From Mesorhizobium amorphae (GTDB lineage Bacteria > Pseudomonadota > Alphaproteobacteria > Rhizobiales > Rhizobiaceae), in contig NZ_JHQS01000053.1 of the NCBI RefSeq assembly GCF_014843845.1, positions 62,001 to 126,000 of the forward strand: a stretch of DNA of 64,000 nucleotides, given 5' to 3'. The first letter of the stretch is position 1, and each line of letters opens with the position of its first letter. This document shows positions 9,075 to 17,762 of the stretch, one piece after another. The translations under genes and the position numbers were made by a program. Below the pieces are notes generated by a model. The model worked only from the letters and a program-made list of their open reading frames with translations, was not told the origin of the DNA and did no database searches.

Positions 9075-9283
9075 TTAAGTCTTCAAAGCGCCGCAAGGAC
9101 GCCCTAAGACCTTGAATCTACACATCCCGCCACCAAAATCGAGCCCCACTTTAGGGTGAGTGGGTGCCTATTTGGCGCAGACGCTCCTTCAATTCAATCC
9201 CGAAGCGCTTGACGTCTGGTCAAGCAACGTACCATCCGGTCCAGAGGTTTCGGGACGGGCAAGAATGTCCGATGTCGGCCTGG

Positions 9284-10495
9284 TTACCGGCGGACCTGTT
9301 TCCTGAAGCCCCCAGTGAGCGCCTGGAAGCCACTGCCCGGCCGCAGCCCCTCACGCATGAAGAAGGCACGCAGCGGTGCGAAGCTGCCAAGCACGCTGAG
9401 ACCGGCACTGCGCGCCATCTGCGCCGGCAGCATGTCCGACAGCAGCGACCTGTTGAGCAGATTGACCGCACCGCTGCGCGCCAATATGTCGGGCCGCCGC
9501 CTGGAATCATAGGCCGCAAGGCTCATCCTGGAGCCTGGATCGGTTCGATTTTCGCAAGCGATTCCAATCAGGTCGTCGATATCCCTGATACCGAGATTGA
9601 GACCTTGTGCGCCGATCGGCGGGAAAACATGCGCGGCTTCACCGACCAGCGCGACGCGGTTCTGCGCGAAACGCCCAGGTGACGCCGCCGACAGAGGGTA
9701 GACCTGCCGGCCAGGCTCGACGGAGACCCGGCCCAGCATCGACTGCATCTGCTCTTCGACGCGCTGCGAAAGCGTGTCGTCATCGAGTGCTGCAAGCTCT
9801 TTCGCCGTCTCCGGTTTCACCACCCAGACGAGACTGGAACGATTGCCGGGCAGGGGAACCTGCGTGAACGGACCGGTTTCGGTATGGAATTCGGTCGAGG
9901 TGAAGGCATGCTCACTGCGATGGCCGAAATTGAGGACGAGCGCTGCCTGCGGATAGGGCCGCACGGAGGCCGCGATGCCTGCCGCCTCGCGCGCCGGCGA
10001 CAGGCGCCCATCGGCGGCAACCGCCAGCGATGCCGAAATCTCGCTGCCGTCAGCCAACGCCGCATGCGCATGGCCGGCGTCGAGGCGCCAGCTTTCGACC
10101 ATCGACTTCCGCCAGTCGATGCCGGGATGCGCGGCAACCGCCTTGGCAAGGGCGGGGAGAAGAACACTGTTGGGCAGGTTCAGGCCGAACTGCTCCTCGC
10201 CGATTTCCGTCGCGCGGAAGGTGACTGTCGGGCTACGGATCAGTCGGCTGGTTGCATCGACGATGCGCATCACCTTCAGCGGCGCCGCCTTCGGCTTGAG
10301 GTCGGCGAGCACGCCCAGCCGCTCGAGCACCGCAAGGGCAGGGTTCATCAGGGCGGTGGTGCGACCATCGGCGCCGGCTGCTTCCGGACCGATCAGCGTC
10401 ACCGGAAAGCCTGCTTCGGCAAAACCGAGCGCGGCGATCAGCCCGGCCGGGCCGCTGCCGGCTACCAGTATCCGCGCTGTCTCCTGATGGTCCAA
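9284..10495 (-). CDS. UbiH/COQ6-family FAD-dependent monooxygenase (ubiquinone biosynthesis)
   Basis: The protein has the UbiH/UbiF/VisC/COQ6 layout: FAD-binding VAGSGPAGLIAALGFAEAG at the N-terminus and, near residue 290, ALVGEAAHVFPPIGAQGLNLG, where the usual Asp of the GD motif is Glu. Enzymes of this family hydroxylate the ubiquinone ring using FAD and O2. I prefer a TTG start at 10495 (403 residues) because GGAAG lies 6 nt upstream; a TTG at 10537 would add 14 residues. Which ring position is hydroxylated cannot be told. Confidence 0.85.
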   Translation of the reverse strand: MDHQETARILVAGSGPAGLIAALGFAEAGFPVTLIGPEAAGADGRTTALMNPALAVLERLGVLADLKPKAAPLKVMRIVDATSRLIRSPTVTFRATEIGEEQFGLNLPNSVLLPALAKAVAAHPGIDWRKSMVESWRLDAGHAHAALADGSEISASLAVAADGRLSPAREAAGIAASVRPYPQAALVLNFGHRSEHAFTSTEFHTETGPFTQVPLPGNRSSLVWVVKPETAKELAALDDDTLSQRVEEQMQSMLGRVSVEPGRQVYPLSAASPGRFAQNRVALVGEAAHVFPPIGAQGLNLGIRDIDDLIGIACENRTDPGSRMSLAAYDSRRRPDILARSGAVNLLNRSLLSDMLPAQMARSAGLSVLGSFAPLRAFFMREGLRPGSGFQALTGGFRKQVRR

Positions 10496-10597
10496 TTTCG
10501 GCTTCCGGATCGCAATTGAGGCCCAACCGGCCGCCAATCTGTATAGGCCCGATCATGCGGCTTGATCAACGCGGCGATTCGGCCCATTTCGATTGCC

Positions 10598-11485
10598 ATG
10601 AGCGACGACTTCAGCCATCTCGACCTGGCCGGACGCGCCGCCGCAGGCGTCGCGCGCAATTCCCGGCTGGCGGTGACCGTCAGCGTCGGCATGGGCATCG
10701 CCCTTGCCTGGGCCATTCTCGGCGCGATGGCGATCCGCGGCGCCGAAAGCCGCTTTGCCGGCGCCGATGCGCCCGGCGATACGGTGCTCAGATATCTGCC
10801 GCGCCTGCCGCTGCCGGATTTTCTCGACCGGTTCTTTGCTCTTTGCCTTGCGCCTGCACCGCTTGCCGGAGCGGCAGCGATACAAGCCCTGGCGCTGACG
10901 TCGATGTGGTTCCTGATGGCGGTGGCGACGATGCTGCCCTCGGCGGCACCCATGATCCGCACCTATTGCGAGATCGTCGACACAGCGCGGATCAAGGGCG
11001 AGCCGGTCGTCCACCCGCTTGTTCTGGTCGCCGGCTATCTCGGCATATGGCTGGTTGCGTCGACGCTGTTTGCCGCGCTGACGCTCGGCCTCCACGCATT
11101 CGCAGCGTCCGGGCAGATGCTCGATCCGGCGGTTGGAATTGCCGGCGCGCTCGCCCTGCTGATTGCCGGCCTCTACCAGTTCAGCGGCCTGAAGGAAGCC
11201 TGTCTGACAAAGTGCCGGAACCCGTTCTCGATCCTGTTTGCCAACTGGAGCGCAAAACCCTTGCGCATCTTCAGGCTCGGCATGCAGCAAGGCGTATGGT
11301 GCCTTGGCTGCTGCTGGGCACTGATGCTGGTGATGTTCGCCGTGGGCGCCATGAACGTCTTCTGGATGGCGCTGATCAGCCTGTTCACCCTGATCGAAAA
11401 ACAGACAGCGGGCAGGATGCCAAGCCGGGTTGCCGGTGCGATACTGCTTGTGTGGGCAACCGCGCTGCTATTAGTCTCGGCCTGA
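10598..11485 (+). CDS. DUF2182 integral membrane protein
   Basis: The 295-residue protein has about seven hydrophobic segments. It carries the DUF2182 hallmarks TSMWFLMAVATMLPSAAPMI and KEACLTKCRNPFS, plus Cys-rich GVWCLGCCWALM. The family is described as a predicted metal-binding integral membrane protein. The ATG at 10598 (MSDDFSHL) is preferred over an upstream TTG. It is followed after 15 bp by a DUF1326 gene, a pairing known across proteobacteria, so the two probably act together. The metal and reaction are not established. Confidence 0.85.
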   Translation: MSDDFSHLDLAGRAAAGVARNSRLAVTVSVGMGIALAWAILGAMAIRGAESRFAGADAPGDTVLRYLPRLPLPDFLDRFFALCLAPAPLAGAAAIQALALTSMWFLMAVATMLPSAAPMIRTYCEIVDTARIKGEPVVHPLVLVAGYLGIWLVASTLFAALTLGLHAFAASGQMLDPAVGIAGALALLIAGLYQFSGLKEACLTKCRNPFSILFANWSAKPLRIFRLGMQQGVWCLGCCWALMLVMFAVGAMNVFWMALISLFTLIEKQTAGRMPSRVAGAILLVWATALLLVSA

Positions 11486-11500
11486 GGGGGAGAGAATTCG

Positions 11501-12115
11501 ATGAGCGACCAGGGCTGGGCAATGAAGGGAGAGCTCGTACTCTCCTGCAATTGCACGGTTTTTTGCCCTTGCGTCTTGTCTCTCGGCGGGCATCCGCCGA
11601 CGGAGGGCTATTGCCAGACCTGGGCCGGATTCCGCATCGACGCCGGCCATTTCGGCAACGTCGACCTCTCCGGCCTCAATCTCGGGCTGATCATGGAAAT
11701 TCCCGGCTATATGAGCCGCGGCAACTGGACCGCCGGCCTGTTCATCGACAAGCGCGCCTCGGTCTACGCGGTCAAGGCGCTGACCAGGATCTTCACCGGC
11801 AAGGCCGGCGGAACCACGTCGCTGCTCTCCATCCTGGTCGGAAAATTCCTCGGCGTCGAACAGGTGCCGATCAGCTATGAGACGCGTGACAAGACGCGCA
11901 TCTTCCAGATACCGAAGATCATCGACGGGGCGGTGACGCCGGTTCCCGGCAAGGATCGCGAGAAGGATACGGTGATCAGCAACTCCGAATACTGGATCGC
12001 GCCGGAAATCATCGTGGCGAAGTCCGACAAGAGCAAGATGCGGGCCTTCGGCCGCAACTGGAACTTTGCCGGCCGCTCGGCCGAAATCTGCAAGCTGGAC
12101 TGGCGCGGCCCGTGA
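11501..12115 (+). CDS. DUF1326 domain protein, Cys-rich N-terminus
   Basis: The 204-residue soluble protein begins with the DUF1326 signature LSCNCTVFCPCVLSLGGHPPTEGYC, which holds five closely spaced cysteines and looks like a metal site. The rest (TRDKTRIFQIPKI, FGRNWNFAGRSAEICKLDW) also follows the family. It pairs with the upstream DUF2182 membrane protein, which has its own Cys clusters. Its stop overlaps the pcs start by 4 bp (GTGA), suggesting translational coupling. The function is unknown; a metal or thiol role is inference. Confidence 0.85.
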   Translation: MSDQGWAMKGELVLSCNCTVFCPCVLSLGGHPPTEGYCQTWAGFRIDAGHFGNVDLSGLNLGLIMEIPGYMSRGNWTAGLFIDKRASVYAVKALTRIFTGKAGGTTSLLSILVGKFLGVEQVPISYETRDKTRIFQIPKIIDGAVTPVPGKDREKDTVISNSEYWIAPEIIVAKSDKSKMRAFGRNWNFAGRSAEICKLDWRGP

Positions 12116-12954
12116 GCAAGAACACATCGGCCAGGAAAACGGCCAAGAAAATCGCGGACCGGATTCCGCGGCCGAAGAAGAAAGTCACCTGGCCGCAGGC
12201 GCGCGCGTTTTCGGTCCATCTCTTGACCGCGTCGGGTTCGTTCCTGGCGTTCCTGTCGCTGGTCGCGGCAAGCGAGCAGCGCTGGACGGCGATGTTCTGG
12301 TGGCTCGGCCTGGCACTGTTCGTCGATGGCATCGACGGCCCGATCGCCAGGAAGCTCGAAGTCAAGGAGATCCTGCCGACCTGGTCGGGCGAAATGCTCG
12401 ACAACATCATCGACTACGTCACCTATGTGCTTATCCCGGCCTTCGCGCTCTATCAGCGCGGCTTCATGGGCGAAAAGCTGTCGTTCCTGTCGGCGGCCAT
12501 CATCGTCGTATCCAGCGCCATCTACTATGCCGACACCGGCATGAAGACGAAGGAGAATTTCTTCAAGGGCTTCCCGGTCGTCTGGAACATGGTGGTGTTC
12601 ACGCTGTTCGTCATCGAACCGGGACAATGGGTTTCCTTCGGCGTGGTCGTGGCGGCCGGCATTCTCACCTTCGTGCCGATCAACTTCATCCATCCGGTGC
12701 GCGTAGTGCGGCTGCGGCCGATCAATCTCGGCATGACGCTTTTGTGGTGTGCCTTTGGCGCGCTGGCGCTGGCACAGGCCGCACTCGCCGCCTTCTACGA
12801 CCAAATCGGCGTGCTCGGCGAACAGGTCAGCGACTTCACCAAGATCGGCATCACCGTGACCGGACTTTACCTCGCAAGCATCGGCGCTATCATGCAGTTC
12901 TTTCCAAATCTCGGCGCCAAGCCCGGCGCCGGAAAGACCGACCCCAAAGACTGA
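12112..12954 (+). CDS. pcs: Phosphatidylcholine synthase
   Basis: The 280-residue membrane enzyme is of the CDP-alcohol phosphotransferase family. The catalytic signature is VDGIDGPIARKLEV followed by SGEMLDNIIDY. About eight membrane helices follow, with the Pcs-specific FFKGFPVVWNMVVF and INFIHPVRVVRLR. Pcs condenses choline with CDP-diacylglycerol to make phosphatidylcholine in one step, a pathway typical of rhizobia and relatives that is needed for efficient symbiosis in some. The GTG start overlaps the upstream stop by 4 bp. A basic N-terminus (KNTSARKTAKK) is normal here. Confidence 0.95.
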   Translation: MSKNTSARKTAKKIADRIPRPKKKVTWPQARAFSVHLLTASGSFLAFLSLVAASEQRWTAMFWWLGLALFVDGIDGPIARKLEVKEILPTWSGEMLDNIIDYVTYVLIPAFALYQRGFMGEKLSFLSAAIIVVSSAIYYADTGMKTKENFFKGFPVVWNMVVFTLFVIEPGQWVSFGVVVAAGILTFVPINFIHPVRVVRLRPINLGMTLLWCAFGALALAQAALAAFYDQIGVLGEQVSDFTKIGITVTGLYLASIGAIMQFFPNLGAKPGAGKTDPKD

Positions 12955-12995
12955 CAGCCGCCCCAGGCGAGCCGTATCCCAAGAGAGACCAATCG

Positions 12996-13973
12996 ATGCC
13001 CAAAGCAGTCCGTATCCACGCCCATGGCGGTCCGGAGGTTATGACCTATGAGGACGCCGATCCGGGGCAACCCGGTGCCGGACAGATCCTGATCAGGCAC
13101 ACCGCGATCGGCCTTAATTTCATCGATGTCTACCATCGCTCGGGCCTCTATCCGCCGCCCGGCGGGTTTCCGCTGATCCCGGGCGGCGAGGCGGCTGGCG
13201 TGGTGCTGGAAGTCGGCGCGGATGTCGACTGGTTGAAGCCAGGCGATCGCGTCGCCTATGCCGTCAATGTCGGCGCCTATGCCGAACAGCGCGTGGTTGC
13301 CGCGGACCGCGTTGTGAAAGTGCCGGACGGCATCAGCGACGAACAGGCGGCGGCCATGATGCTCAAGGGCATGACGGCCGAGTACCTTTTGCGCCGGACT
13401 TTCAAGGTGAAGGCCGGCGACACCATCCTGTTCCATGCGGCGGCCGGCGGCGTCGGTCTGATCCTCGGACAATGGGCCAGGCATCTCGGCGCGACCGTCA
13501 TCGGCACAGCCAGTTCCGCCGACAAGATCGAGCTCGCCAGGGCGCATGGCTTCGACCATGTCATCAACTACAAGGAGCAGGACTTCGTCGCCGGCGTCGC
13601 CGCCATAACCGGCGGCCGGAAATGCGATGTCGTCTACGATTCCGTCGGCAATGATACTTTTCCCGCTTCGCTCGACTGCCTGAGGCCACTCGGCATGTTC
13701 GTCAGCTTCGGCCAGTCGTCCGGGCCGATCCCGCCTTTCTCGATGTCGCTGCTGGCGCAAAAGGGCTCGCTGTTCGCCACCAGGCCGACGCTCTTCGTCT
13801 ACAATGCCAAGCGCGAGGACCTCGAAGCCTCAGCGGCGGCATTGTTCGACGTCGTGCTCAGCGGCGCGGTCAAGATCAGGATCAACCAGCGCTATTCGCT
13901 TAGAGACGCCGGCAAGGCGCACTCCGATCTCGAGGGCCGCAGGACGACCGGAACAACCATTCTCATCCCTTAG
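12996..13973 (+). CDS. qor: NADPH:quinone oxidoreductase (zinc-independent MDR family)
   Basis: The 325-residue protein has the GroES-like domain (PKAVRIHAHGGPEVMTYED, GLNFIDVYHRSGLYP) and a Rossmann domain with AAAGGVGLILGQWARHLGA. This matches the Qor branch of medium-chain dehydrogenases, which lack catalytic zinc and reduce quinones with NADPH. The start ATG follows AAGAGAGA by a suitable gap; the frame is open far upstream, but that part is antisense-type noise over pcs. The gene follows pcs by 41 bp and may share its transcript. Confidence 0.9.
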   Translation: MPKAVRIHAHGGPEVMTYEDADPGQPGAGQILIRHTAIGLNFIDVYHRSGLYPPPGGFPLIPGGEAAGVVLEVGADVDWLKPGDRVAYAVNVGAYAEQRVVAADRVVKVPDGISDEQAAAMMLKGMTAEYLLRRTFKVKAGDTILFHAAAGGVGLILGQWARHLGATVIGTASSADKIELARAHGFDHVINYKEQDFVAGVAAITGGRKCDVVYDSVGNDTFPASLDCLRPLGMFVSFGQSSGPIPPFSMSLLAQKGSLFATRPTLFVYNAKREDLEASAAALFDVVLSGAVKIRINQRYSLRDAGKAHSDLEGRRTTGTTILIP

Positions 13974-14118
13974 TCCCGTCTGCCTTGCTATCCCTTGAGT
14001 TTCCGCTGAAATTCTTGAAGCTCTTTCAAGTCGTGTGCCGCTTTCCGACGGGAGCCGGCAGCGCATACCATGCTTGCGGGAACACAGAACATATCTGGCA
14101 AACCAGATGGGAGGCACT

Positions 14119-15684
14119 GTGAGTGCAAATCATGACAGCACGACCCTGCTTGAGGTTCGTGGACTGACCAAGATATTCGGCACGCTGACGGCGTGCGACC
14201 ATGTCGATCTCAACATCGCCAAGGGTGAGATCCACGCATTGCTCGGCGAGAACGGTGCCGGCAAGTCGACGCTGGTCAAGATGCTGTTCGGCTCGCTCGA
14301 GCCGAATTCAGGCGAGATCTTCTGGAACGGCCAGCCGGTCAGGATCGCCAGTCCGGGCGCCGCCAAGAAACTCGGTATCGGCATGGTTTTCCAGCATTTT
14401 TCGCTGTTCGAGGCGTTGACCGCGGCCGAGAACATCGCGCTGTCGCTGGACGACGGCTCGCCAATCAGCAGCATTGCGGCGAAGGCGAGGGCGCTTTCCT
14501 ATAGCTACGGCCTGCCGCTCGATCCGGAATCGCTGGTTGGCGATCTTTCGGTCGGCGAACGCCAGCGTATCGAGATCATCCGCTGCCTGCTGCAGACCCC
14601 GCAGCTCATCATCCTCGACGAACCGACCTCCGTGCTGACGCCGCAGGAGGCCGACAAGCTGTTCGAAACGCTCGAGCGGCTGCGCTCGGAAGGCAAGTCC
14701 ATCCTCTACATTTCGCACCGGCTGGAAGAGGTGAAACGCATCTGCGACCGCGCCACCGTGCTGCGCCACGGCAAGGTGGTCGGCCACTGCAATCCGCGCC
14801 AGGAAACAGCTTCATCGCTAGCCCGCATGATGGTCGGCAACGAGGTGAAAGCGGTGGTTCGTGCGCCGGCTGAAGGCATCGAGACCGCGCCGGCACTGCT
14901 CGATATCCGTGCGCTGACCCGCAAGCCGGCAACGCCGTTCTCGATCCCGCTCAAGAACATCAATCTGAGGGTGCGCGCCGGCGAGGTGATCGGCATCGCA
15001 GGCGTGGCCGGCAACGGCCAGGGCGAATTCTTCGAATCCGTCTCCGGCGAGGTGCTGCAGCAGGACGCCGGCTCGGTGCGCATTCGCGGCAAGGATGCCG
15101 GTGGCCTCACCATCACCGGCAGGCGGCTGATGGGCGCTGCCTTCGTGCCCGAAGAGCGGCTTGGCCATGGTGCAGCACCCCGCATGAAATTGTCGGAAAA
15201 CCTGCTCCTGTCGCGCCACGCCACCGACGGCAAGGCTTTTGTCGGCTCCGGCGGCATGGTCAAAAGCGGTGCGGTCTACAGCGCCTCCCAGCGCATCATT
15301 GAAGCGATGGACGTGCGCAAGAGCGCGCCGGATCCGGAAGCCGCCGCACTTTCCGGCGGCAATCTGCAGAAATTCATCGTCGGCCGCGAGCTCGACCGCA
15401 GGCCGAGCGTCATGGTGGTCAACCAGCCAACCTGGGGCGTCGATGCGGGTGCGGCCGCGCATATCCGCCAGGCCCTGATCGAACTGGCCCGCAGCGGCTC
15501 GGCCGTGCTGGTGATCAGTCAGGACCTCGACGAATTGTTCGAGATTTCGGACGCCATCGCGGTCATGCACAATGGCGAATTGTCGAAGCCGCTGCCGATC
15601 GCCGAAGCCACATTCGAGAAGATCGGACTGCTGATGGGCGGTGCCGAACCCGGCCACGCCGAACACACGCTGGAGACGGCATGA
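14119..15684 (+). CDS. BMP-type ABC uptake transporter, tandem ATPase
   Basis: The 521-residue protein holds two ATPase domains. Domain 1 has Walker A GENGAGKSTL, signature LSVGERQRIE and Walker B LIILDEPTSVLT. Domain 2 has a degenerate P-loop (GVAGNGQGEF), the signature LSGGNLQKF, and VVNQPTWGVD in place of a normal Walker B. This is the sugar/nucleoside importer ATPase type paired with BMP/PnrA binding proteins. GGGAGG at 14109-14114 favours GTG 14119 as the start; ATG 14107 is possible. It is the first gene of a four-gene operon, and a 4-bp ATGA overlap links it to the permease. Confidence 0.9.
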   Translation: MSANHDSTTLLEVRGLTKIFGTLTACDHVDLNIAKGEIHALLGENGAGKSTLVKMLFGSLEPNSGEIFWNGQPVRIASPGAAKKLGIGMVFQHFSLFEALTAAENIALSLDDGSPISSIAAKARALSYSYGLPLDPESLVGDLSVGERQRIEIIRCLLQTPQLIILDEPTSVLTPQEADKLFETLERLRSEGKSILYISHRLEEVKRICDRATVLRHGKVVGHCNPRQETASSLARMMVGNEVKAVVRAPAEGIETAPALLDIRALTRKPATPFSIPLKNINLRVRAGEVIGIAGVAGNGQGEFFESVSGEVLQQDAGSVRIRGKDAGGLTITGRRLMGAAFVPEERLGHGAAPRMKLSENLLLSRHATDGKAFVGSGGMVKSGAVYSASQRIIEAMDVRKSAPDPEAAALSGGNLQKFIVGRELDRRPSVMVVNQPTWGVDAGAAAHIRQALIELARSGSAVLVISQDLDELFEISDAIAVMHNGELSKPLPIAEATFEKIGLLMGGAEPGHAEHTLETA

Positions 15685-16793
15685 TGCGCCTCGAACTCGT
15701 CAAACGCCCGCAGCGCTCCATGCTGTTTTCGGCGCTGTCGCCCTTCATCGCCTTCGGGCTGACGATCGTCGCCGGCGCCATCATGTTCGCGTTGCTCGGC
15801 GTCAACCCGCTGAGCGCGTTTCGTATCTATTTCATCGAGCCGATCAGCCAGGTCTGGCAGTTGCATGAACTGGCGATCAAGGCAGCGCCCTTGATCCTGA
15901 TCGCGGTCGGCCTGTCGGTTTGCTTCAAGGCCAATATCTGGAACATCGGCGCCGAGGGCCAGTTCGTCCTGGGCGCCATTGTCGGCTCGATTATCCCGGT
16001 GTTTTTTCCTCAGTTCGAGGGACCGCTGGTGCTGCCGCTGATGCTTCTGCTCGGCATGGTCGGCGGCGCCGCCTATGCGGCAATCCCGGCTTTGCTGAAG
16101 ACGCGCTTCGGCACCAACGAGATCCTGACCAGCCTGATGCTGGTCTATGTCGCGCAGCTCTTCCTCGACTGGCTGGTTCGTGGCCCGTGGCGCGATCCGC
16201 AGGGCCATGGTTTCCCGCAGACCATTCAGTTCAACGACTCGGGCATCCTGCCGGAATTGATGCCGGATGCCGGCCGCGCCAACTGGGGCTTCATCTTTGC
16301 GCTGCTCGCGGCGGTGGCGATCTGGATCCTGATGAGCCGCATGCTGAAGGGTTTCGAGGTCCGCGTGCTCGGCTCGAGCCCAAGGGCAGGGCGCTTCGCC
16401 GGCTTCGGCCTCAACCGCATGGTTTTCTTCGCCTTCCTGCTGTCGGGTGCGCTGGCCGGGCTTGCCGGCATCTCGGAAGTCTCCGGCGCCATCGGCCAGC
16501 TGCAGCCGGTGATTTCGCCAGGCTACGGTTTCACAGCCATCATCGTGGCCTTCCTCGGCCGGCTCAATCCGCTCGGCATCGTCGCCGCGGGCCTGGTGCT
16601 GGCGCTGACCTATCTCGGCGGCGAGGCAGTGCAGAGCGCGCTCGGCATCTCCGACAAGGTGGCACGTGTGTTCCAGGGCATGCTTTTGTTCTTCGTGCTC
16701 GGCTGCGACACGCTCATTCACTACCGCATTCGTCTGATCGGATTGGCCGCGCCGAAACTCGAGGCCGCACCGAAGTTGAAGGAAGCCCGCTGA
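15681..16793 (+). CDS. BMP-type ABC transporter permease 1
   Basis: The 370-residue protein is of the BPD_transp_2 family, with about nine hydrophobic segments. Family phrases include KANIWNIGAEGQFVLGAI, KTRFGTNEILTSLML and GYGFTAIIVAFLGRLNPLG. It forms half of the inner-membrane channel of a nucleoside-like ABC importer. It overlaps the ATPase gene by 4 bp and the second permease gene by 1 bp, so tight cotranslation is expected. Substrate candidates are purine nucleosides or bases, by analogy only. Confidence 0.9.
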   Translation: MMRLELVKRPQRSMLFSALSPFIAFGLTIVAGAIMFALLGVNPLSAFRIYFIEPISQVWQLHELAIKAAPLILIAVGLSVCFKANIWNIGAEGQFVLGAIVGSIIPVFFPQFEGPLVLPLMLLLGMVGGAAYAAIPALLKTRFGTNEILTSLMLVYVAQLFLDWLVRGPWRDPQGHGFPQTIQFNDSGILPELMPDAGRANWGFIFALLAAVAIWILMSRMLKGFEVRVLGSSPRAGRFAGFGLNRMVFFAFLLSGALAGLAGISEVSGAIGQLQPVISPGYGFTAIIVAFLGRLNPLGIVAAGLVLALTYLGGEAVQSALGISDKVARVFQGMLLFFVLGCDTLIHYRIRLIGLAAPKLEAAPKLKEAR

Positions 16794-17713
16794 TGGACAT
16801 CACCGTCAACATCCTTTTGACCATCGCCACGGCGGCGACGCCGCTGCTGATCGCCGCGATCGGCGAACTGGTCGTCGAACGCTCCGGCGTGCTCAATCTC
16901 GGCGTCGAAGGCATGATGATCATGGGTGCGGTCGGCGGCTTCGGCGCCGGCTACCTCACCGGATCGCCATGGATCGGGCTGCTCGCGGCCGTCGCCATGG
17001 GCGCTGTGTTCTCGCTGCTGTTTGCAGTCATGACGCTGTCTTTGGCCACCAACCAGGTGGCGACCGGCCTGTCGTTGACGCTGCTCGGCCTCGGCCTGTC
17101 CGGCATGATGGGAACCGGCTTCGTCGGCCAGCCCGGCGAACGGCTGCCCAACCTCGACATTCCCGGCCTGACGTCGATCCCGGTCGTCGGCAGGCTGCTG
17201 TTCGGCCAGGACCCGATCTTCTACATCTCGATCGCGCTGACCGCCGCCGTCATGTGGTTCCTGTTCAAGACCCGCACCGGACTGACGCTGCGCTCGATCG
17301 GCGACAGCCACACCTCGGCGCATGCGCTTGGCATCAAGGTCATCCGCTATCGCTATCTCTCGGTGATCTTCGGCGGCGCCTGTGCCGGCCTTGCCGGCGG
17401 CCACCTGTCGCTGGTCTACACGCCGCAATGGGTTGAGAACATGACCGCCGGACGCGGCTGGATCGCGCTGGCGCTGGTCGTCTTCGCCTCCTGGCGGCCA
17501 TGGCGGGTGCTGGCCGGCGCCTACATCTTCGGTGCCGTCTGGATCGGCCAGCTTCATGCACAGGCATTTGGCATTCCGGTGCCTTCGCAACTGCTTTCTT
17601 CGCTGCCCTATCTGGCAACCGTCGTGGTTCTCGTTCTAATCTCGCGCAACAAGCGTCTGACGATGATGAACACGCCGGCTTCCTTGGGGCAGCCATTCGT
17701 TCCGGATCGTTGA
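16793..17713 (+). CDS. BMP-type ABC transporter permease 2
   Basis: The 306-residue protein is the second BPD_transp_2 permease, with about eight helices. Signature phrases are GELVVERSGVLNLGVEGMMIMGA, TLSLATNQVATGLSLTLLG and ENMTAGRGWIALALVVFASW. It partners permease 1 in the importer. The start ATG overlaps the previous TGA (TGATG). Confidence 0.9.
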   Translation: MDITVNILLTIATAATPLLIAAIGELVVERSGVLNLGVEGMMIMGAVGGFGAGYLTGSPWIGLLAAVAMGAVFSLLFAVMTLSLATNQVATGLSLTLLGLGLSGMMGTGFVGQPGERLPNLDIPGLTSIPVVGRLLFGQDPIFYISIALTAAVMWFLFKTRTGLTLRSIGDSHTSAHALGIKVIRYRYLSVIFGGACAGLAGGHLSLVYTPQWVENMTAGRGWIALALVVFASWRPWRVLAGAYIFGAVWIGQLHAQAFGIPVPSQLLSSLPYLATVVVLVLISRNKRLTMMNTPASLGQPFVPDR

Positions 17714-17762
17714 CAATAACAAAGACGGGAAGCTCCAAGGCTTAACTCAGAGAGGTAACACA

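Noticed and set aside
9207..9225. Terminator hairpin after the UbiH-like gene
   Set aside because: GCTTGAC/GTCAAGC arms are perfect but there is no T tract and the stem is short; left unlisted as a feature.
9164..9682. Possible gene overlapping the UbiH-like 3' end
   Set aside because: Mostly antisense to the UbiH-like gene with no coding character of its own.
12066..12995. N-terminal extension of the quinone oxidoreductase frame
   Set aside because: It overlaps pcs in another frame and has no family similarity. The family start and ribosome binding site are at 12996.
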